From Treponema sp. (GTDB lineage: Bacteria > Spirochaetota > Spirochaetia > Treponematales > Treponemataceae): a stretch of 13,874 nucleotides of DNA. A model generated the notes under the pieces. That model did not search any database and was not told the DNA's origin. It worked only from the letters and a program-made list of their open reading frames with translations. The stretch is taken from NCBI GenBank assembly GCA_022510885.1, contig JAFLSP010000038.1, forward strand, positions 1 to 13,874. The letters are read 5' to 3'. The position numbers were made by a program, and so were the translations under genes. Positions 7,008-13,778 of this stretch are shown one piece after another; within the stretch, counting starts at the first letter, position 1, and the number at the start of each line of letters is the position of its first letter.

Positions 7008-8360
7008 CTAGATGCCGGCTTTGGCGAGTACCTGTTCCAGCCGTTCCTTGGGGATGAGTTCGACGGGGCGGTTCTCCGCAAATCCCGTCGCCGTGCTCGT
7101 GAAACTGGAGCTGGTGCAGACAATCGTCTGCGAGCAGCCGCGCGGCTTCGCCTGTTCAACGAGGTTGCGCAGCGTGGTCTCGTCCATCGGCTCGGTCTCG
7201 CGGAAGAAGGCAATCAGGCACATCTGCTTGCGCACGCTCTTCCAGTCGTCGCTCTGCTCGGCGGCGATAATCAGCACGCCCCATTTTTTCGCCTCCGCAG
7301 TCTGCGTGGCGTAGCCCATGGCGGCGGCTGCTTTCTTGCAGATTTCGGTCAGCTCGTCCTGCGCGCAGGTCATGTACTCCTTGAGGCTGTCGTTCGACTG
7401 CAGGTCCTTGTACTGGTTCAGCTTGGAGGCGACGTCCTTGAAGTTCTTGTTGACGCTCATGATTGCCTGCCACTGCTCGATTGCCTTGTCAAGGTCGCGG
7501 TTGTTCTCGTGGCAGGCGGCGAGGAAGTAGCGCGCGAACAGCGTCTCCTGCGCCCGCTCGCTCTTTGCCGCCTTGATGGCGCGCTCGAATTCGCTCATGG
7601 CGTTGTCGGTGGAATGCGCCATCATGTAGCACGAGCCGCGCTCAAGCAGGGCGCGCTGCTTGAAGTCCGGGTCGCGCAGTGCTTTCTCGAACGCCTTGAC
7701 CGCGCCCGGGTAGTCCTTGCTTTCCTTGAGGATTTTTCCCTGGTAGTAGTAGGTGGAAAAATTGTTCGGGTCGAGTTTGATGGCGGTGTCAATCTCGCGC
7801 TGCGCTCCCCGCATGTCCTTGCCGCGGAAGAGCATCAGCCCGAGCGCGGCGTGCGCCTTGACGTGCTTGGGGTCAATCTGAAGGCATTTCTGGTAGAATC
7901 CCATGCTCATGTCCGCGTGCCCGGTCTGCTCGTACAACTTGCCCACGTTGAAGAAGTTGTCCGCGTTCGTCGGCTCTTGCTTGGTCAGCAGCAGGTACTC
8001 CTTCACCGCGTCCTCCGGCTGGTTAAAGCGCACGAACAGTTCGGCGAGCTGCTTCCTGAACGGCACCTCGGGGATGGTCGCGTCGAACACGGCGTTCTGC
8101 GCGACGTTCTTGTACTCGGTGAACGCGAGGTCGGCTTTGTTCTCGGCGAGATAGGCGCGCCCGAGCCAGTAGTGCGCCGCCATGTCGCGCGGGTCTTTCG
8201 CGATGATTGCCTTCGCCAGCTTCTGCGCCTGCGCGTACTTCTGCTGCTTGACGAGCCGCTTGATGCCGTCGATTTTCTTCGGCTGTGCGAGCGACTTTAC
8301 GACGAACACCGCAAGAAAAACGATGCCGACCAGCATCACCAAGATTATAACCAGTGCCAT
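7008..8360 (-). CDS. Membrane-anchored TPR protein with a degenerate Mrr-like C-terminal domain
   Basis: The 450-residue product has one N-terminal membrane segment (about 2-23) followed by positive residues, so the bulk probably faces the cytoplasm. Residues about 30-320 are tetratricopeptide repeats, recognisable in LGRAYLAENKADLAF (66-80), NVGKLYEQTGHADMS (138-152) and YYQGKILKESKDYPGAVKAF (205-224). Residues about 345-450 resemble the Mrr-type restriction-endonuclease fold. The best match is the ending, where TIVCTSSSFTSTA (412-424) and RPVELIPKERLEQVL (431-445) mirror the Mrr pattern of 'VTTS-x-FT' then 'ELIDGEEL'. The catalytic D...QxK set is not seen: the strand expected to carry QxK reads LIAFFRE (382-388). 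I infer a non-catalytic scaffold or sensor domain. GGGGGA lies six bases before the ATG. It is first in a four-gene operon. Confidence 0.85.
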   Translation of the reverse strand: MALVIILVMLVGIVFLAVFVVKSLAQPKKIDGIKRLVKQQKYAQAQKLAKAIIAKDPRDMAAHYWLGRAYLAENKADLAFTEYKNVAQNAVFDATIPEVPFRKQLAELFVRFNQPEDAVKEYLLLTKQEPTNADNFFNVGKLYEQTGHADMSMGFYQKCLQIDPKHVKAHAALGLMLFRGKDMRGAQREIDTAIKLDPNNFSTYYYQGKILKESKDYPGAVKAFEKALRDPDFKQRALLERGSCYMMAHSTDNAMSEFERAIKAAKSERAQETLFARYFLAACHENNRDLDKAIEQWQAIMSVNKNFKDVASKLNQYKDLQSNDSLKEYMTCAQDELTEICKKAAAAMGYATQTAEAKKWGVLIIAAEQSDDWKSVRKQMCLIAFFRETEPMDETTLRNLVEQAKPRGCSQTIVCTSSSFTSTATGFAENRPVELIPKERLEQVLAKAGI

Positions 8361-8384
8361 GTCGTCCCCCGAATCCGTATCTCT

Positions 8385-8400
8385 GCGTGATTGCGTGATT
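8385..8400 (+). repeat. Tandem 8-base direct repeat between divergent genes
   Basis: GCGTGATT occurs twice in a row (8385-8392 and 8393-8400), just downstream of the inferred start of the - strand operon. It could be a regulator site, though chance is not excluded. Confidence 0.3.
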
Positions 8401-8408
8401 TTCTTATT

Positions 8409-8437
8409 ACAATACTGATTTTGGGGGTCTCTGTCAA
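8409..8437 (-). promoter_or_regulatory. Sigma-70-like promoter of the TPR/phosphoesterase/ParB-like/ATPase operon
   Basis: On the - strand TTGACA (8432-8437) is followed after exactly 17 bases by TATTGT (8409-8414). That is a perfect -35 and a 4-of-6 -10. Transcription would begin near 8402, giving a leader of about 42 bases before the ATG at 8360. Confidence 0.6.
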
Positions 8438-8486
8438 ACGCCGGGCGGACGGGTAATCGCCGCGCCTCCGCGTGCCGATAGTCTTA

Positions 8487-9362
8487 ATGATGAAGAACCG
8501 ATTTTTTCTTGCGGCGATGATGACGGTCGCGCTCGCCGCCTCCGCGCAGGTCGCGGGGAACGCGGACACGGGGAGCGACTTTGCGGCGGGCGAGGAGCTG
8601 TTCCGCCTCAACCGCCCCGCCGAGGCCATCGCGGTGTTCGAGCGCATAATTGACGACAAGGACGTGAATCCTGCCGCGTTCGTGTACCTCGGCGTGGCGT
8701 ACTATCAGGTGGGCGACTACCGCAAGTCGCTCGCCGTCTGCACGAGCGGGCTTGAGCGCGCCGGCGCGGACCGCAAGGTGCTCGCCTACAACGCGGGCAA
8801 CAGCGCCTACGCGCTCGGCGACTACGCCCGCGCCGACTCATGCTATGCCATCGCCATGCAGGAAGACCCCGATTTTTCCGCCGCCTATCTCAACCGGGCG
8901 AACGCGCAGCTTAAACTGGACCGCCTTGAGGACGCGCGCGAGCAGTATCAGTCGTTCCTCGCGCGCGAGCCGGACAACGCGCAGCGACCCGCGATTGAGC
9001 AGCTGCTTGCGCTGCTCGACGAGGAAATCGTGCGCCGGGAGAACGAAAAGCCCGAGCTGATTACGCCGGAGACGCTGAGCATCGCGAACGAAGCCATGCA
9101 GATTCCCGAGACCGCCGAGCGCATCACCCCGGACGAACTGCCCGCTGAGCCGGTCGAAGCCGTCATCGAGGAGCTGGTGGACGCGGACGAATTCGCCGCC
9201 CCCGCGCTTCCGCCCGAAGAGCTGACCTTGGAGCGCGGCGAGCGCGTTGCCGCGGACGAGCTCCCGCCGCCCCCGAATCCGCCCGAGGCGGAGACGGACA
9301 TCGAGGAAGCCGTCGTGCGTGAGATGCAGGAAGAAATCCCCGCGGCGGACGACGCGAAATAA
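8487..9362 (+). CDS. Secreted TPR protein with acidic, proline-rich tail
   Basis: The 291-residue product has a signal peptide (MMKNRFFLAAMMTVALAASA, cleavage about residue 20). About four TPR units follow (roughly 32-65, 66-98, 99-132, 133-163), seen in AFVYLGVAYYQVGDYRKSL and the following YNAGNSAYALGDYARADSCY. There is no lipobox, so it should be periplasmic. From about 175 to the end the chain is acidic and rich in Pro and Ala, with loose repeats (ITPETL, ITPDELP, AADELPPPP, LPPEELTLE). This tail is probably disordered. TPR domains bind partner proteins; the partner is unknown. The start is uncertain: ATGs at 8487 and 8490 are both possible, no strong ribosome site is visible, and an in-frame GTG at 8472 would put five extra residues before the signal. 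It is divergent from the - strand operon and 102 bases before oadG. Confidence 0.8.
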   Translation: MMKNRFFLAAMMTVALAASAQVAGNADTGSDFAAGEELFRLNRPAEAIAVFERIIDDKDVNPAAFVYLGVAYYQVGDYRKSLAVCTSGLERAGADRKVLAYNAGNSAYALGDYARADSCYAIAMQEDPDFSAAYLNRANAQLKLDRLEDAREQYQSFLAREPDNAQRPAIEQLLALLDEEIVRRENEKPELITPETLSIANEAMQIPETAERITPDELPAEPVEAVIEELVDADEFAAPALPPEELTLERGERVAADELPPPPNPPEAETDIEEAVVREMQEEIPAADDAK

Positions 9363-9371
9363 TCCGCTTTT
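9345..9371 (+). terminator. Weak candidate terminator after the secreted TPR gene
   Basis: GCGGA (9345-9349) can pair with TCCGC (9363-9367) around a 13-base loop, followed by TTTT. The stem is only five base pairs and overlaps the stop codon, so this is tentative. Confidence 0.25.
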
Positions 9372-9394
9372 CCCCAAAAATATGCGTCGCCTTA

Positions 9395-9423
9395 TTGAAT
9401 AACATCGCCGCTTTCCGTATACT
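9395..9423 (+). promoter_or_regulatory. Sigma-70-like promoter of oadGAB
   Basis: TTGAAT (9395-9400) and TATACT (9418-9423) are separated by exactly 17 bases. This lies in a locally AT-rich gap, and transcription would start near 9430, about 35 bases before the oadG ATG. Confidence 0.65.
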
Positions 9424-9464
9424 TTTTCCTAGCAAATCGTTTGTAATTTTCCGTTGGAGGAACT

Positions 9465-9701
9465 ATGACAATAGCTGAAATGCTTAATCAGAGTATCACG
9501 CTGACCCTGCTGGGTATGGGCGTCGTGTTCAGCTTTCTGGTTATCCTCATCGGCTTCATGAACCTGCTTCGCGTGGTCGTTCATGCCGCCGGATGGGACA
9601 AGGAAGCCCCCAAGGCTGAGACGGTCGCGCCGACCGCGCCCGCCGCAGACCAGAAGGCAGTCGTCGCCGCAATCGCGGCCGCCCTGCATGAGAAGCAATA
9701 A
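9465..9701 (+). CDS. oadG: Oxaloacetate decarboxylase (Na+ pump) gamma subunit
   Basis: This 78-residue protein has the OadG plan: a short N-terminus, one membrane helix (about 12-35) containing the conserved GMGVVFSFLVILI, a charged and Ala/Pro-rich cytoplasmic linker, and the C-terminal AVVAAIAAALHEK helix typical of the family. In characterised pumps the gamma subunit anchors alpha to the membrane beta subunit and promotes assembly. The family assignment gains strength from oadA and oadB directly downstream. TGGAGG (9455-9460) sits four bases before the ATG. The stop at 9699-9701 overlaps the AGGAGG ribosome site of oadA. Some enterobacterial gamma subunits bind zinc near their C-terminus; only one histidine is present there in this protein, so that role is not supported. 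Confidence 0.93.
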   Translation: MTIAEMLNQSITLTLLGMGVVFSFLVILIGFMNLLRVVVHAAGWDKEAPKAETVAPTAPAADQKAVVAAIAAALHEKQ

Positions 9702-9717
9702 GGAGGTAGGAAGAATT

Positions 9718-11757
9718 ATGGCAAAGAAAGTGAACATTTCCGAACTGGTTCTGCGCGACGCGACGCAGTCGCTGCACGCCACCCGCATGACGCTGGCGGA
9801 CATGCTGCCAATCGCCCCCAAAATCGACAAAATAGGCTACTGGGCGGCGGAGGCATGGGGCGGCGCGACCTACGACTCGTGCATCCGCTTCCTGAACGAG
9901 GACCCGTGGGAGCGCCTGCGCAAGCTCCACGCGGCCATGCCGAACACGAAAATCATGATGCTGCTGCGCGGGCAGAACCTGCTCGGCTACCGCCACTACG
10001 CGGACGACGTGGTGGACAAGTTCGTGGAGTACGCGGCAAAGAACGGCGTGGACGTGTTCCGCATCTTCGACGCCTGCAACGACCCGCGCAACCTGGAGCG
10101 CGCGACCAAGGCCGCCAAGAAGACGGGCAAGCACGTGCAGATGGCAATCTCCTACGCCACCACGCCCTACCATACAAAAGAAATCTACGCCGACCTCGCC
10201 AAGACCTACGCGGACTTCGGGGCGGACTCAATCTGCATAAAGGACATGTCGGGCCTGCTCAAGCCTTTCGAGGCCTACGATTTGGTGAAGGCAATCAAGG
10301 CGAAGTGCGACCTTCCGATTGAGATTCACTCGCACGCCACCACCGGCCTGTCCGTGGCGACGCTGCTCAAGGCGGCGGAGGCGGGCGCGGACGTGCTCGA
10401 CACGGCGATTTCCGCCATGGCGATGGGCACGTCGCACTCGCCGACGGAGACCGTGGTTGAGATGCTCAAGGGCACGGAGTACGACACCGGCCTCGACATC
10501 TCCGCGCTGCTCGACATAGCGGCGTACTTCCGCGACATCCGCAGGCACTACGCCTCGCTTGAGTCCAAGTTCCTCGGCGCGGACACGCGCATCCTCAAGT
10601 CGCAGGTTCCCGGCGGCATGCTGTCGAACCTGGAGAGCCAGCTCAAGCAGCAGGGCGCGTCCGACAAAATCGACCAGGTGCTCGCGGAGCTGCCGCTCGT
10701 GCAGAAGGACGTGGGCTACGTGCCGCTGGTCACGCCGACCTCGCAGATTGTCGGCACGCAGGCGGTGTTCAACGTGCTCTTCGGTCGCTACGAGCGCATG
10801 ACGGGCGAGTTCTGCGACCTGCTCACCGGCAGGTACGGCAAGGTTCCCGCCGAGCCGAACAAGGATTTGGTCAAGAAGGCGCTTGAGCAGAACAAGATGG
10901 ACGAGGCGATAACCTGCCGCCCGGCGGACAAAATCGAGCCGGAGTGGGACAAGATGGTGGAGGAGGCCAAGGCGAACGGCGGCAACGGCTCCGTGGAGGA
11001 CACGCTGACCTACGCGATGTTCCCCAAGGTGGCGACAAAGTTCTTCGCAGAGCGCGCCAAGGGACCGGTGGACGCGGAGAAGGCGTTCGGCGTGAAGGAG
11101 GCCCCCAAGTCCTCCGGCGGCGCGGGCGGCTCATACACCGTCACCGTGAACGGCACGCCGTACAGCGTGCAGGCGAGCGGCGACAATATCACCGTGAACG
11201 GCACGGCGTACAGCGTGACGTTCGGCGCGGCGGGCGCGGCTCCTGCGGCACCGGTTGCGACCGGCGGCGCGGACGTGAAGGCTCCCGTGGCGGGAACGCT
11301 GCTCAAGCAGTGCCTTGCGAACGGCGCGAAGGTGACGAAGGGACAGACGGTCATCATCATAGAGTCCATGAAGATGGAGCTTGAGGTGAAGTCGCCGGAG
11401 GACGGCACGATTACCTACACCGTTCCGGCGGGGACGCAGATTACTGCGGGCCAGTCGCTCGCGACTATCGGCGGCGTGGTGGTGCAGGCCGCTCCCGCAC
11501 CTGCGGCGGCACCGGCTGCCGCTCCTGTTGCGGCTGCTCCCGCGGGCGGAAAGCCCGTCAACGCGCCGGTGGCGGGAACGCTGCTCAAGTACGCGGTCGC
11601 GGAAGGCGCGAGCGTGCAGGCCGACACGACGGTCATCATCATCGAGTCCATGAAGATGGAACTGGAAATCAAGGCGGGCGCGGCCGGTTCGGTGCATTTC
11701 CTTGCGGCGACCGGCTCGCAGGTGACGGCGGGTCAGGCCGTCGCGGAAATCAAGTAG
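9718..11757 (+). CDS. oadA: Oxaloacetate decarboxylase (Na+ pump) alpha subunit with two biotinyl domains
   Basis: The 679-residue cytoplasmic subunit transfers the carboxyl group of oxaloacetate to biotin, releasing pyruvate. Residues 1-300 form the carboxyltransferase barrel, with RDATQSLHATRM (13-24, metal ligand Asp14), CIKDM (173-177, Lys175 likely carbamylated) and HSH (204-206). GGMLSNLESQLKQQ (299-312) opens the conserved carboxylase region, which runs to about 460. A linker has a repeated TVNGT-x-YSV unit (about 476-500). Two biotinyl domains then follow (about 518-585 and 612-679), each with ESMKME and so a predicted biotin lysine, Lys552 and Lys646. They are joined by an Ala/Pro hinge (589-611). 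Usual alpha subunits have one such domain and about 590-600 residues. AGGAGG precedes the ATG at 9718, and longer upstream readings only run through oadG. Confidence 0.96.
   Translation: MAKKVNISELVLRDATQSLHATRMTLADMLPIAPKIDKIGYWAAEAWGGATYDSCIRFLNEDPWERLRKLHAAMPNTKIMMLLRGQNLLGYRHYADDVVDKFVEYAAKNGVDVFRIFDACNDPRNLERATKAAKKTGKHVQMAISYATTPYHTKEIYADLAKTYADFGADSICIKDMSGLLKPFEAYDLVKAIKAKCDLPIEIHSHATTGLSVATLLKAAEAGADVLDTAISAMAMGTSHSPTETVVEMLKGTEYDTGLDISALLDIAAYFRDIRRHYASLESKFLGADTRILKSQVPGGMLSNLESQLKQQGASDKIDQVLAELPLVQKDVGYVPLVTPTSQIVGTQAVFNVLFGRYERMTGEFCDLLTGRYGKVPAEPNKDLVKKALEQNKMDEAITCRPADKIEPEWDKMVEEAKANGGNGSVEDTLTYAMFPKVATKFFAERAKGPVDAEKAFGVKEAPKSSGGAGGSYTVTVNGTPYSVQASGDNITVNGTAYSVTFGAAGAAPAAPVATGGADVKAPVAGTLLKQCLANGAKVTKGQTVIIIESMKMELEVKSPEDGTITYTVPAGTQITAGQSLATIGGVVVQAAPAPAAAPAAAPVAAAPAGGKPVNAPVAGTLLKYAVAEGASVQADTTVIIIESMKMELEIKAGAAGSVHFLAATGSQVTAGQAVAEIK
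11141..11217 (+). repeat. 48-base tandem-type repeat inside the oadA linker
   Basis: Bases 11141-11169 and 11189-11217 match at 28 of 29 positions, offset by 48 bases (16 codons). Each encodes TVNGT-x-YSV. It looks like a recent in-frame duplication. Confidence 0.8.
11274..11757 (+). repeat. Tandem duplication of the biotinyl domain in oadA
   Basis: The two copies span about 11269-11472 and 11551-11757. They share 37 of 66 aligned residues by hand count. At the DNA level 21 bases starting GTGGCGGGAACG are identical (11287-11307 and 11569-11589), and the stretch around each ESMKME motif is nearly identical. The biotin lysines are 94 residues apart. Confidence 0.85.
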
Positions 11758-11766
11758 GGGCTTGCC

Positions 11767-13215
11767 ATGATTGACACACAGAAAGATTTTCGGAAAAAGG
11801 CGTTCGGCGTGACGCTCGCAATCATGGCGGTCGCCATGGTGCTGAGCATGGGCACGAAGGCCCTCGCGCAGACCGCTGAATCTTCCCGCGCTGTTCCTGC
11901 CCCCGTGGCGAGCAGCGGCACGGGCCTGGACCGCGTGATTGCGGGCACGGAGGACTGGGGCGACGAGCACAACATCTCCGTCTCGCGCTTTTTGCAGAAC
12001 ATCGGCAAGTCCACGGGCATCTACCAGATTATCACGCAGCAGCGCGTCGCGCCGAACCCGACCGGGGTCAAGCCGGAAGTCGCGGAAGCCCCCGAAAAGG
12101 ACTGGGGCACCGCGCCGGGCTGGCAGTCGATGATTATGATTGCCATCGGCTTCCTCATCGTGTACCTCGCGGTGGGCAAGGGCTTCGAGCCGCTGCTCTT
12201 GATTCCCATCGGCTTCGGCACGATTCTGGTGAACATCGTGGGCGCGGGCATGGGCGACCTGCCCGACGGCATGCTCGCCATCATCTACCACGCGGGCGTG
12301 GGCAACGAGTTCTTCCCCATGCTCATCTTCATGGGAATCGGCGCCATGACGGACTTCGGCCCGCTCATCGCCAACCCCAAGACGGCGATTCTGGGCGGCG
12401 CGGCGCAGTTCGGCGTGTTCTTCACGCTGTTCGGCGTGGCGGTGATGAACCTGTTCGGGCTGAACTACAACATCTTGCAGGCCTGCGCCATCGGCATCAT
12501 CGGCGGCGCGGACGGCCCCACCTCAATCTACGTATCCGGCAAGCTCGCGCCTGAGCTGATGGGCGTCATCGCGGTGGCGGCGTACTCCTACATGGCGCTC
12601 GTCCCGATGATTCAGCCGCCGATTATGAAGCTGCTGACATCGAGGAAGGAGCGGCTCATCCGTATGCCGAACCCGCGCGCGGTGCCCAAGATGGAGAAGG
12701 TGCTCTTCCCGCTCATGCTGCTGCTTCTGACAATCCTGCTTCTGCCGCCGGCGGCTCCGCTCATCGGTATGCTCGCGTTCGGCAACTTCGTGAAGGAAAG
12801 CGGCGCGGCGGCGCGTCTCTCCAAGACCATGGAGAACGAGCTGATGAACATCGTCTCTATCCTGCTGTCGCTGGGCGTAGGCAGTCAGATGACGCCGGAG
12901 AAAATCATCAGGGGCGAGTCGCTCGGCATCATCGTGCTGGGCCTTGTGGCGTTCGCGGTGGCGACGGCGGGCGGCCTGCTCATGGCGAAGCTGATGAACG
13001 TGTTCCTGCCGAAGGACAAGAAAATCAACCCGCTCATCGGCTCGGCGGGCGTGTCCGCCGTTCCTATGGCGGCGCGCGTGGCGAACAAGGTGGGCCAGTC
13101 GGAGGACCCGTCGAACTTCCTGCTGATGAACGCTATGGGCCCGAACGTGGCCGGCGTCATCGGCACGGCAATGGCCGCCGGTGTGTTCATCGCAACTTAC
13201 GGCGGGCTGAAATAA
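11767..13215 (+). CDS. oadB: Oxaloacetate decarboxylase (Na+ pump) beta subunit
   Basis: This 482-residue integral membrane subunit decarboxylates carboxybiotin and couples it to sodium export. The core matches Oad[21 protein letters not shown] (128-147), [16 protein letters not shown] (243-258) and [14 protein letters not shown] (425-438). In the studied Klebsiella enzyme, ion-binding Asp and Ser residues lie in the last two motifs; the equivalents here are Asp249 and a serine at 426 or 430. Classical beta subunits are about 430 residues. This one has an extra N-terminus (1-70) with a hydrophobic segment (13-30) ending ALAQT, like a signal peptide or an added membrane helix. The usual start region aligns at about [14 protein letters not shown] (71-84). 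An insert with several prolines (93-118) follows. AGGGGC lies six bases before the ATG, 9 bases after oadA. Confidence 0.95.
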   Translation: MIDTQKDFRKKAFGVTLAIMAVAMVLSMGTKALAQTAESSRAVPAPVASSGTGLDRVIAGTEDWGDEHNISVSRFLQNIGKSTGIYQIITQQRVAPNPTGVKPEVAEAPEKDWGTAPGWQSMIMIAIGFLIVYLAVGKGFEPLLLIPIGFGTILVNIVGAGMGDLPDGMLAIIYHAGVGNEFFPMLIFMGIGAMTDFGPLIANPKTAILGGAAQFGVFFTLFGVAVMNLFGLNYNILQACAIGIIGGADGPTSIYVSGKLAPELMGVIAVAAYSYMALVPMIQPPIMKLLTSRKERLIRMPNPRAVPKMEKVLFPLMLLLLTILLLPPAAPLIGMLAFGNFVKESGAAARLSKTMENELMNIVSILLSLGVGSQMTPEKIIRGESLGIIVLGLVAFAVATAGGLLMAKLMNVFLPKDKKINPLIGSAGVSAVPMAARVANKVGQSEDPSNFLLMNAMGPNVAGVIGTAMAAGVFIATYGGLK

Positions 13216-13229
13216 TAAGACCTCATCGC

Positions 13230-13260
13230 GGAGTGCCGGGCTGCTGAAGTCCGGCACTCC
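13230..13260 (+). terminator. Strong hairpin after oadB, probable operon terminator
   Basis: GGAGTGCCGG (13230-13239) pairs perfectly with CCGGCACTCC (13251-13260) around an 11-base loop, 14 bases after the oadB stop. There is no proper T-run, only CGCTTTC, so it may stop transcription weakly or protect the 3' end of the mRNA. Confidence 0.55.
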
Positions 13261-13268
13261 CGCTTTCG

Positions 13269-13284
13269 GCGGGCAATCGCCCGC
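13269..13284 (+). repeat. Second small hairpin downstream of oadB
   Basis: GCGGGC (13269-13274) pairs with GCCCGC (13279-13284) around AATC. It sits 8 bases after the larger hairpin and 10 bases before the next gene, and has no T-run. Confidence 0.45.
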
Positions 13285-13294
13285 AGTAGTACCT

Positions 13295-13654
13295 ATGAAA
13301 CATCGCGTCTTGCACGGTATCCTCATTTTTCTTCTTATGTTCTCCGCGTACATCGGGACGGATGTACGGACGGCGGTGTTCGGTGAGACCGGCGACATAC
13401 AAATCGTCACGGTTCACACCCCGGCGCACGAATACGCGCCCGCCATTTTGGGCGCGGCGAAAACCTGCGAGCGGACAGTCGCCCGTCCGCAGAAAAAAAG
13501 CGGGCTTTCCCTTCCTCTTGGGGAAATCCTTTTTGAGAAGCAGAACCTTTCTTTTTGCGTTGACCCGGTTTTCGCGCACGATGCCAGTTCATCGCGCGTG
13601 CTGCTCCTTCCAAAATCACTGCAAACCATCATTTTCCAGCAAACAGTCATCTAG
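13295..13654 (+). CDS. Small putative secreted protein, function unknown
   Basis: A 119-residue frame begins MKHRVLHGILIFLLMFSAYI, which has a basic start and a hydrophobic core like a signal peptide or membrane anchor. The rest shows no family I recognise. It has two cysteines (58 and 88) that could form a disulphide in the periplasm. No convincing ribosome binding site precedes the ATG, which is why confidence is moderate. It lies 79 bases after oadB behind two hairpins, so it is probably not part of that operon. A longer overlapping + frame (13362-13775) is rich in Arg, Ser and Pro and looks like a shadow, which favours this frame. It could still be a chance open frame. Confidence 0.5.
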   Translation: MKHRVLHGILIFLLMFSAYIGTDVRTAVFGETGDIQIVTVHTPAHEYAPAILGAAKTCERTVARPQKKSGLSLPLGEILFEKQNLSFCVDPVFAHDASSSRVLLLPKSLQTIIFQQTVI

Positions 13655-13778
13655 CCGTTTCCGTTCCCCGGTTTTTACGATTTCTCTTTATTCCGGCTGT
13701 CGGAGACCGTATGTCCGCGTTTTCCTTGGCGGGTGCGTCTTTCGGCGACCGTTTGAAAACACTATCATGAGGTGAACT
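13655..13778. other. Intergenic stretch
   Basis: This 124-base stretch lies between the small secreted-protein gene and the truncated membrane-protein gene. Apart from the ribosome site at its end I see no convincing promoter, terminator or RNA gene in it. Confidence 0.5.
13769..13775 (+). promoter_or_regulatory. Ribosome binding site for the gene at the window end
   Basis: GAGGTGA lies three bases before the ATG at 13779 and is the main support for that truncated gene. Confidence 0.5.

Noticed and set aside
6726..8390. 554-codon open frame on the + strand
   Set aside because: It is antisense to the TPR gene, rich in Val, Leu, Arg and His with no family features, and explained by high third-position GC.
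9583..9717. Upstream extension of OadA
   Set aside because: It overlaps oadG and gives a Pro/Arg-rich sequence. AGGAGG and the conserved OadA N-terminus place the start at 9718.
11131..12291. 386-codon open frame on the - strand
   Set aside because: It is antisense to oadA and oadB, with an Arg/His-rich composition typical of shadow frames in GC-rich DNA.
13223..13579. 118-codon - strand frame
   Set aside because: It runs through the hairpins after oadB, its composition is shadow-like, and no start signal is seen.
13362..13775. 137-codon + frame overlapping the small secreted protein
   Set aside because: It is Arg/Ser/Phe-rich, has no signal or domain and no ribosome site, and conflicts with the more plausible frame at 13295.
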